Positions 17,624 to 25,500 of a stretch of DNA of 64,000 nt are shown here, piece after piece. The notes beneath the pieces were generated by a model that saw only the letters and a list, made by a program, of their open reading frames with translations, was not told the origin of the DNA and made no database searches. This stretch comes from Verrucomicrobium spinosum DSM 4136 = JCM 18804 (GTDB lineage Bacteria > Verrucomicrobiota > Verrucomicrobiia > Verrucomicrobiales > Verrucomicrobiaceae), in contig NZ_ABIZ01000001.1 of NCBI RefSeq assembly GCF_000172155.1, positions 1,116,001 to 1,180,000 of the forward strand, read 5' to 3'. The translations under genes and the position numbers were made by a program. Every line of letters starts with the position of its first letter. The stretch's first letter is position 1.

Positions 17624-18865
17624 CTAGTTGGTGCCAAGTCGCGAAAGCGACTGCCTTCGACTGCGTTGCCCCAAGGTTCGCGTGATCGCCTCAGGAGAGG
17701 TCTGATGTGGTTTGCCATTCACCACGGGTACCAGGAGATTGCCGTGTTTTCTCTGGTGAGCAATATCGAAGCCCTGCGTGACGTCATCAGGTCTTACCCC
17801 CTGCATCAGAGTAATCATCCTTCCGTTGCTGAAGTGGTAGTACACCACCTCCTTCAACCATTGCTCGTCGAACGGATAGTAGGGATAGCATTTGTGTCCG
17901 ACGCGTTCGTGCGGGAGGGGGCCAAAATGCCCGCGTTGGCTGCGTTTGGACAGCGGTTCGACCTTGGCGTCATCTCTTCCAGCAACAGGTTCGTGACAGA
18001 AGTTTGTGAGACGATCCTCGTGCAGAATATTCAATGTGATGTACCCGAGAATGCTTCGTGAGCAGTCGAAGTCGACAGCGGCGGGGCGCACAGCAAAGTC
18101 ATTTCCCAAGATCAATGCCATTTCGCCATTTTTAGAGGTGAATTGCAGGGGTCTTGAGATGGCTGCGTTCGGTCTTAGCTCAAAAAGTTTGATCAAACGC
18201 TCGGCACGTTGAGCTTGGAAAGGGCGGTCCGTGTCCTGGAGATAAGTGTATTCGCACGGCAAGTTGAAGCTCAAGTAGCGCCACAGTGCACCAGGACATT
18301 CTGCAATGCTTTCATGCTTCATGCGTATCACAACGAACCCCGCTTCGCGCAATTTCGGCTCCAGATGGCGAAGGTTGCTGGAGAGATAGAGGACTGGGAC
18401 CCAATCGCGGAAGTCACTCTCAAGCACGGGGTTGAGATAGTTCTGGAAGAACGTGCGTTCATGACGGTGTGAATTCTCCCAGATGGGGTGCTGCACGCGG
18501 TTGAGCTCCGACTCAAGGATCTGCCCTTCGTGGTCGGTCTGAGGCTGCACTTTACGCCTCGCAAAGTTGGACGGTTTGAAGAAAAGGGACATGGCCACGA
18601 TCTTCCTCCCGCGGATGCGATCCAGATCCTCGGGGGACAGCGGCTCATGTTCGAATGAGCTGAGAAGGTGGTAATCCAATCGTCCAGTTCTTTCCAGATA
18701 CTTTGAAGCCTCCATCAGATAGTCTTCATACATGACTTCCAGCAACTTTTTGGAGTAGCGGGGATACACATGTTGGATTTGCTCAGGACAGAGTGTGGGG
18801 TGATGGGTTGAGATCACAAGTTGGCTCCTTGGTGCAGGGTGATGGAGGGATGGATGTGACTCCAA
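17624..18865 (-). CDS. Uncharacterised protein with DTD motif, possible glycosyltransferase (copy 1)
   Basis: The ATG at 18865 overlaps the end of the preceding gene by 52 bases and gives 413 residues. A GTG around residue 17 or at VYPRYSKK (about residue 33) would remove the overlap, and the family's conserved part begins there. A second member is at 35171-36355; the two share YPRYSK.LLEVM, MSLFFKP, DWVPV, a PGA.WRYL.FN segment, QDTDR (DTD near 222), LGNDFAV, LHEDRL.NFC.EPV, HFGPL.HERVG.KCYPYY.FDEQWLKE. A DTD preceded by an aromatic strand and followed by an R-E/D helix resembles GT-A enzymes of capsular clusters, so a transferase role is plausible but unproven. It lies between two GT71-like genes. 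Confidence 0.6.
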   Translation of the reverse strand: MESHPSLHHPAPRSQLVISTHHPTLCPEQIQHVYPRYSKKLLEVMYEDYLMEASKYLERTGRLDYHLLSSFEHEPLSPEDLDRIRGRKIVAMSLFFKPSNFARRKVQPQTDHEGQILESELNRVQHPIWENSHRHERTFFQNYLNPVLESDFRDWVPVLYLSSNLRHLEPKLREAGFVVIRMKHESIAECPGALWRYLSFNLPCEYTYLQDTDRPFQAQRAERLIKLFELRPNAAISRPLQFTSKNGEMALILGNDFAVRPAAVDFDCSRSILGYITLNILHEDRLTNFCHEPVAGRDDAKVEPLSKRSQRGHFGPLPHERVGHKCYPYYPFDEQWLKEVVYYHFSNGRMITLMQGVRPDDVTQGFDIAHQRKHGNLLVPVVNGKPHQTSPEAITRTLGQRSRRQSLSRLGTN

Positions 18866-21800
18866 GAGTTGACAGGCGAAATTGCTTGAGAAGACGTGCT
18901 GATGGCAGATGCAGCCAGATCAGGCCGAGGCTTCAGGTGAGGGAAGCAGACGCAGACTGATGTGATGACCCCGTGGGGTGTGCGTAGTCGCAGGTGATGG
19001 GCGCTCTGGTAGGGCGGGCAATCCACATAGTTGTCAACTGGGCTGTCGCCGGGGAATGCTCCTGTTGAAGGGTTGCTCAATTGGGATGCAGAAGCATGCT
19101 CACCATCTGGATCCAGCCATTCTCTGACTTCCAGCAAGGTGCGCGGGGGAGGGCCGTTGCGAGAGTTCGCTGCGATTTCGGCAGGCTCAATCGATACGTC
19201 AAACACGAGAACCGCCAGCAGACAATGCGGTACGGTGGCGGCAAGTTGATCAAGGCATTGGGTGTCACCGCTGCTGCTGTGGCGCTTCTTAAAGGGGTTG
19301 TGCCAGATGATGACCGTGTGTTCCGGATCATCATTTTCTTCCTCCGGGATGGCACCACCCGAATCCCATACTCGCACTCTTTTTTCGAACACCTGCCAAG
19401 GGGTGATGCCCCTCCGGTTGAATTCCCGCTTTGCGCTCAGAAGCTTGTTCCTCCGATGGCTTGGAGGAAGATCGCTCCAATCCTGATCCAAGGCACACAC
19501 CACCTCCAGCTCCAGATTCGCCAGCCCGTCCACCAACGAGTCGTCTGTGGGGCTTAGGACGATGATGCGATTTAGGTTCTGGCTTACCTTCAGATGCTCC
19601 ACGAGGAGGAGCGTGGTGATCACCTCCCATTGGCGGCGATGATATCGGCTCTTTTCGCGGATAGCCTTGCACCAGCGTTGAAAATCGTCAGACTCCCAGT
19701 CTCGGTGCGACGGGAAAAGCATCCCTGACATCGCACGAGAAACAAGCGATGCTGGTGATTGCTCCGTCGAGTGAGTCCGCAGGGGACGCAAGGTAATGAC
19801 GGGTTCTTTTTCATTGATCCAGGCACCTTCCCAGAAGCCGGCTGGATTCCAGGTCATGCGGGTGGTGAGTTGATCCCAATTCCGAAGATGCAGAACGGTT
19901 TGTCCCTGCTCGTCAGTGAGCAGTTGCCAGTACATTTCCATGTGCCCGGCACCTTCCCCGATCACACCGTCCGCCCGTAGCGTCAGGCTTCGTTGCAGGC
20001 GGCCCTCGATACGCAATGCCCATGGTTGGGAGATCAAGGAGCGATACGCGGGAAGCGTGACCTCGCTGTGGGGGGCCTTCCGTATTTGGGAAACACCGAT
20101 GCGCTTGCGATCTCCGCCAACGGTGCAGATTCCGATCCAGTTGCCTTGAGGGTCCTTTTCCAGTTCTGCGACGGGACCTTTCTCGGACGAAAGCACGAGC
20201 CGAGGGCGGTTGATGGCCTTCTTCATATCCCAGTAGAGAAAGCGGGCGGACGAGGGGTGGGAGACGACGCGTCCCTCAGCGTTCAGCTTAACCATGCAGC
20301 TTTCCCCGCCTTCATGGTACAGGTGCCAGGCTTTCGACTGGAGAGCTGCGGCAAACGCATTCATCATGCGTGTGCGGTCTGGATGCTCATGCCAGCGGGG
20401 AACGGTCGCAACCCTTCCTGGCCACAGCGTCTTCAACTGTTGAAGGCTCTGTAGCGCTTCGGTTTCCAGCTCAAATCCCGGGATGGGAGTGTTCCTGCCA
20501 TGAAGAGACCACTTGGCGAGATTGCGGTGCTGGAAAATGCGTCGACCTGAGAAGTCATGCTGGCACATGGTTTTGTTGGCCAGATTCTCGATGGCAAATG
20601 GAGGCATCGAGTACGGCACCTCCAGGTACCTGAAGGCAAAGTGGAAGGTTTCCTTGTCCCCGAGGAAATAATGACGGAAGAAGGCGGCGTGCCGGTTGAA
20701 CCAAAGAGCAAGCTGCAGGGGTCGCCAATGGCGGAGCTTGTTCACCAGGATCTGTCCGCTTTCAAACTCAGGTTCGTCGCGGTAGTCTACACCGCAGATC
20801 TTCCAGATGGGGTCATCTTCTACGAGGCTGGTGTAGTCGGGCCAGTAAACGGCGCCAGTGTCCCGGTAGTGTGGATCATCAAAGAGATATTCCGGATCGC
20901 GCACCGCCATGTTGTCGGCATCGAGAAAGAGCACTTCCTCAAATGTGGAGTAGAGAATCGCCAGCGGCTTCAGTTCCCAGCCGCTACCCACTCGAGGCAG
21001 GCCCAGGATGTCCATGTGTTGATGAGCATCGATGCAGGTGACGCCAGCGTCGCCTAGTAGTTGCTTCATCGTCGGATCTACTTCACCAGGAAAGTGCCAG
21101 AGTTCCACCGGCAGCTGGCAGCTATGGCGGCGCAGCATCTGGACATTGACCCAAACTGACGGAAGGTAAGAAAGCCCTCCACCACAGATGACCACTCCTC
21201 GCTGTTCCAGGTGTTTGCCTGCCACGGGTTGAGGTAGCTGTTTGATAGCCTGCGTTAGCCTTGCGGGAACATTCGCAGGGGTCAGAGGGGCTTCACCGTG
21301 GGCCGTGCCAGTCCATCGAGTGTCATGCGCATGGGTGCGGGATCGGCGAAAGCGCAACTCTCTGCGGTCCCATCCCATCGGGCCAGCCAGTTTGTCGGCC
21401 TCGTCCGGAGTAAGGTATCTCCATGGGCCACCCGCATGGAAGTAACTTTCGATCTGGGCCACCACCTGCTCGGGAGTAATGATGTCCATGCAGCGTGGAA
21501 GGTTGCCAACCACGTCCAGGCAAAGGTTCTGGGGTAGGTCTTTCTCGTCCCCGTCGTTCAAAGGTATAGTGCGGGAGCGCCAACAGCCGCCGTTGCTGCA
21601 ACATGACAGAGCTCCCATGGTATGGATGAAGCGATGTCCGGGATAGGCCTCCCAATGGGGAGGCTCCCTCCCTCCCGCCACCACCACACAAGGTCGGGTG
21701 AGTTCTGCGGGCCGAGTTTCAACGGCGGCAGCCAGATGCATCAACGATGTCACGGGGCAGAGCACTCCCTGCGCATGGTGGACCAAGCGAACCAACTGGC

Positions 21801-22365
21801 GCAGGCAGGTCTTGCCTCTGAGATCCAGCACGCCACGAAGCGGCGGGTGATGGTGCCCTTCTTCACCTACCTGCACAAAATGAATGCGTCCCTGAAATCG
21901 GTCCACCACCTCCTGCCAGCGGGGAGTGTCCCACCATTTGATGGTGAAGTCCTGCTTGCCGCCTGCCGCGATAATCCAGAACGGGTGGCTGCTGCCGGTT
22001 ATCTCAGCGACCTGTGATGCCCATTCCCGCTCGAGGTTGCCGAGGTGGATGTCGCCTTTGAAGAGAGTGGGTTCAATGGGCAACCCTAGCGCTTCACCGA
22101 GATGTTGGGTAAATCCATGGATGAAGTGGTAGGGCGCGGAGTTGCTCCGGTGGATGAGAGGGTAGCGGCATTCAATCCGGCGGACCCCTCTTTCATTATC
22201 CCGGATGGGGGTGATGTACGGATTGCTCGCCCACAGGGCCGGGCATGGCGTACGCACATCGGTGAGAAAGCGTTTGGGGTACGCACGGTGAAGATCCCGC
22301 ACCGCGGCCGTCATCATGACGATGTCACCCGGAGCGAGTGGATTAGACAGGATAAGCTTTTCCAT
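18814..22365 (-). CDS. GT9-GT71 two-domain glycosyltransferase
   Basis: This 1183-residue protein has at least three parts. Residues 1-310 are a GT9 (heptosyltransferase-type) domain: LAPGDIVMMTAAVRDLHRAY at 10-29, IIAAGGKQDFTIKWW near 131, a VLCPVTSLMHLAAAV site near 201, and a cysteine cluster (CCSNGGCW at 255-262, then C282 and C292) before ITPEQV. Residues 388-640 are a GT71-like domain with DADN at 482-485 and ESGQILVNK at 535-543. Residues about 680-880 form the beta-rich module, and the last 300 residues are an unassigned alpha/beta region. It is the first gene of the minus-strand unit and is divergent from the RHS gene. Two catalytic domains imply transfer of two different sugars in sequence. 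Confidence 0.75.
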   Translation of the reverse strand: MEKLILSNPLAPGDIVMMTAAVRDLHRAYPKRFLTDVRTPCPALWASNPYITPIRDNERGVRRIECRYPLIHRSNSAPYHFIHGFTQHLGEALGLPIEPTLFKGDIHLGNLEREWASQVAEITGSSHPFWIIAAGGKQDFTIKWWDTPRWQEVVDRFQGRIHFVQVGEEGHHHPPLRGVLDLRGKTCLRQLVRLVHHAQGVLCPVTSLMHLAAAVETRPAELTRPCVVVAGGREPPHWEAYPGHRFIHTMGALSCCSNGGCWRSRTIPLNDGDEKDLPQNLCLDVVGNLPRCMDIITPEQVVAQIESYFHAGGPWRYLTPDEADKLAGPMGWDRRELRFRRSRTHAHDTRWTGTAHGEAPLTPANVPARLTQAIKQLPQPVAGKHLEQRGVVICGGGLSYLPSVWVNVQMLRRHSCQLPVELWHFPGEVDPTMKQLLGDAGVTCIDAHQHMDILGLPRVGSGWELKPLAILYSTFEEVLFLDADNMAVRDPEYLFDDPHYRDTGAVYWPDYTSLVEDDPIWKICGVDYRDEPEFESGQILVNKLRHWRPLQLALWFNRHAAFFRHYFLGDKETFHFAFRYLEVPYSMPPFAIENLANKTMCQHDFSGRRIFQHRNLAKWSLHGRNTPIPGFELETEALQSLQQLKTLWPGRVATVPRWHEHPDRTRMMNAFAAALQSKAWHLYHEGGESCMVKLNAEGRVVSHPSSARFLYWDMKKAINRPRLVLSSEKGPVAELEKDPQGNWIGICTVGGDRKRIGVSQIRKAPHSEVTLPAYRSLISQPWALRIEGRLQRSLTLRADGVIGEGAGHMEMYWQLLTDEQGQTVLHLRNWDQLTTRMTWNPAGFWEGAWINEKEPVITLRPLRTHSTEQSPASLVSRAMSGMLFPSHRDWESDDFQRWCKAIREKSRYHRRQWEVITTLLLVEHLKVSQNLNRIIVLSPTDDSLVDGLANLELEVVCALDQDWSDLPPSHRRNKLLSAKREFNRRGITPWQVFEKRVRVWDSGGAIPEEENDDPEHTVIIWHNPFKKRHSSSGDTQCLDQLAATVPHCLLAVLVFDVSIEPAEIAANSRNGPPPRTLLEVREWLDPDGEHASASQLSNPSTGAFPGDSPVDNYVDCPPYQSAHHLRLRTPHGVITSVCVCFPHLKPRPDLAASAISTSSQAISPVNSWSHIHPSITLHQGANL

Positions 22366-22437
22366 TATGGTCTGATGCCCATGATGAGCCGTATGCTCCT
22401 TTATTTCAGATAGAAACTAGAGAAAAGTTTAATTTTC

Positions 22438-22473
22438 ACAAAACATGTTGCGTGAGGCAAGATTATGTTTTGT
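22438..22473. promoter_or_regulatory. Inverted repeat in the divergent GT9-GT71 / RHS intergenic region
   Basis: ACAAAACAT (22438-22446) and ATGTTTTGT (22465-22473) form a perfect 9-bp inverted repeat with an 18-base spacer, in the AT-rich 158-bp gap between divergent genes. It could be an operator for both directions or an RNA hairpin in the RHS leader. No clear -35/-10 pair could be fixed. Confidence 0.4.
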
Positions 22474-22523
22474 AGTTTAAATTCCCAATTTTAGATAGGC
22501 GTAAAACGCTAAGCAAAAACCCT

Positions 22524-25500
22524 ATGTCATCTGAAAATTCCTCCAGTTCATCGAGTTCGTCATCGCGCAGTTCCAAAGGGCCGACTGATCCGACTGATGA
22601 AAAGACCAAGCCATGTGGATGCGATTCTCCTCCGTACGAAGTGTGCGTGAATGGCCTGACGGACAAGCCCGTACAATATGCGACGGGTGCGCTCCGTTTG
22701 ACCTCGGTAGATCTTGCGTCTGATGCCTTTGGGCTGCCGTGGGGGCATACCCGCAGCTATACGAACCTGCTTTCTGTTCCCAGTGGCGGTGTCAATGGGG
22801 CTGGTTGGCTGGTGCGGGAGCAGAAATACTTGGTATTTGTCGACTGGACCCCTGGTCCGACGCAGCCTGAGGAGATCGCAGTGGTAGTTGGTGGAGGCCA
22901 GAGCCTCTGGTTCGTGAAAACACTGTCTGGCGGCTACGAGCCCCAGTTTGGCGGTCTGGAGCAATTGGCATGGGATGAAGCGCTGCACGAATACGTACTG
23001 ACCGACAGGCGCGGGTGGCGAACCACTTTCTTCGATCACACTACAAGCGCCGCGGCGGGGCTCGAGGGGAGACTCAAGCAAGTGATCGATCCGGCGGGAC
23101 GGGTCACCAACGCAAGCTACGACAGCAACGCGTTGATGACCTCTTTCGAGCAAGACCAGGAAGGGCAGAAAAGCGGTTACTACTATACCTACACTACCGC
23201 ATTTGGTAGTCCTGTCATCTCAGAGGTACGGCTGGCTATAAATGGTCAGAATGTACGTCGTGCGGTGTTCAGCTACTACGGCAGCAGTGTCCCCTTCGGC
23301 TCCACTGGTGACCTGCAACTTGCAACAGTTGAGGAGTATGATGTGGGCGGGGCAGTTTGGCGGGCGGTTCGTCGTCAGCACTACCGATACTACAAGAGCG
23401 GCCAGCCCAACGGGTTTGAGCATGGGCTGAAGTATGTGGTGGGCTCAGGTGCCTATGAGTTGATGGTGGCTGCTGGCCTCAATCCTCTGACGGCTTCAGA
23501 GGCGGAGGTCGCCAACTTCGCCGACAACTATTTCGAATATGACAGTCAACGGCGAGTGACGGTGGAACGGGTGTATGGTGGGAGGGAGACAACTTCGTTG
23601 GCCTATGTCGCCAATCCAACGGATCCTGGAACTGAGGAGGTCAACGTCTGGGCCACGAAAACCACTGAAGTCCGCCCTGATGGCAATGAGGTGCGAGTCT
23701 ATACAAACAAGGCTGGACAGGTTCTTGTTAAGATTTTGGAAGAAACTGCCACAGGAAATACGTGGAGTGAATACTGGGAATATGATGAGGGCTTCCGGCT
23801 CCTCTTGCAGGCTTCGCCCTCGGCAGTCGAGAGCGTGACAGAACCGTCTGGTGGGAGCACTGATCTCATTGTGGTGCTCCGGGAGAACGAGGGGTTGCTT
23901 GAAGTCTGGGAATACTATGCGGATAGCGATCCCGAAACCGGTGCAGTCGAGGGCCGTCTGTACAGGCGGGGTGTGCAAAAAGGAAGTGAGGGAGCCGTGG
24001 AAACCAATCTCAAGCTTCAATACACGACGCAGACTGTAGGGGGCACTTCTATCAATCCAGTTGCTGCTAAGCTTGTCTATCCCGTTTTAGGTGCTCCAGA
24101 CGAGGAGGCATCAAAGACTGCGTATGGTTACACATGGTATTTGGACGGACTGGGGATGCCAACGTTTCAAATCTTGCAGCAAACCACCACTTTGCCGGAG
24201 GTTTCTGAAGCTCAGAACGGCACAGGCGAGTCGTACGTTGAAAAGACAGTGTATGATGTCTTTGGTCAGCCGGTGTGGTTAATGAATGGTCGCGGGGTGA
24301 TCACCTATAAGGCGTATGAGGAAGCTACTGGTGCCTTGCGGCAGGTGATCCAGGACGTAGACACCACCCGGATGACAGGGGTGCCATTGGGATGGGAAAC
24401 ACTGCCCGGGTTCGGGTTGCACCTCGTGACGGACTACATCTCGGACAGTCTCGGCCGTGTGGTGCAGGAGCGTGGGCCGTGGCACGAAGTGCAGATCGAT
24501 TTGAGGGACACGTCGGCCACACCGGTGCGGCGTGTGCAGTACACGGTGTACAATGACGTAGCTCACGAGGTTCGTCGTGCGCAAGGGTACATGACGGGGC
24601 AGGGGGTGACACCGGATCTGCAGGTGGTGGGTGGCGTGTCGTTGACAAGGCTGGGTGCCAATGGCCAGGTGACGGACGAGATTGTCTCCTCGCGCACCTG
24701 TGGTTGCGGACCATTGAGCAACTCCGAGGCGCTTCCCCAGGAGAAGTGGTCAAGGTGGGCGCACTTCATGTATGATGCGTGGGGGCGCAGTGTCGGTATA
24801 CGTGTATATCACTCGATCCCTGCAAGCGGGGAGGGGGAGATGGGGACCAACTATCTGGAGACTTCTGTCAGTTATGACATAATGGGTCGTATCAACCGGA
24901 CGGTGGACGCTACTCAAACGATCGACCGCCGAGTATTTGATGTCCGTGGTCTGGTGGTGGAGGATTGGGTGGGCACCAATGATGCAGGGGCGACGGAGAG
25001 TGATCCCGCGGGAGGTGGTGCTGGGGGCAACAACATGCGTCAGACCACTGCCAATCAATACGACAACGGGTTGGACGGGGGCGATGGCAACCTGACCGAA
25101 CTGACAGTAAAGGTGGATGCTGACGCGAGCCATGACCGGATCTCTACGTTTGGGTATGACTATCGCAACCGTCAGACAGCGGCTACGGCCGGCGATGGGG
25201 CTGTAGTATTTATCAGCGCATTGACCTATGACAACTTGGACAAGCCGCTGCAAACGACGCGTTATCACACGAGCGTGGCATCGGGCAACCGGACGGCCCA
25301 GTCTCGGGTGGTCTATGATGCTATGGGTCGGATCTACCGAGATGAAAAAGACGGCGTTGATCTGGCCACGGGCGATGTGACCCAGACGTTGGCGGCGCAA
25401 AGCTGGTATGATGGGGCCAACAACGTCATCAAGGCCTCTCAACAGGGTCAAAACTCCTTCACCAAGACTGCGTATGACGGTCTGAACCGGATAACGGCAA

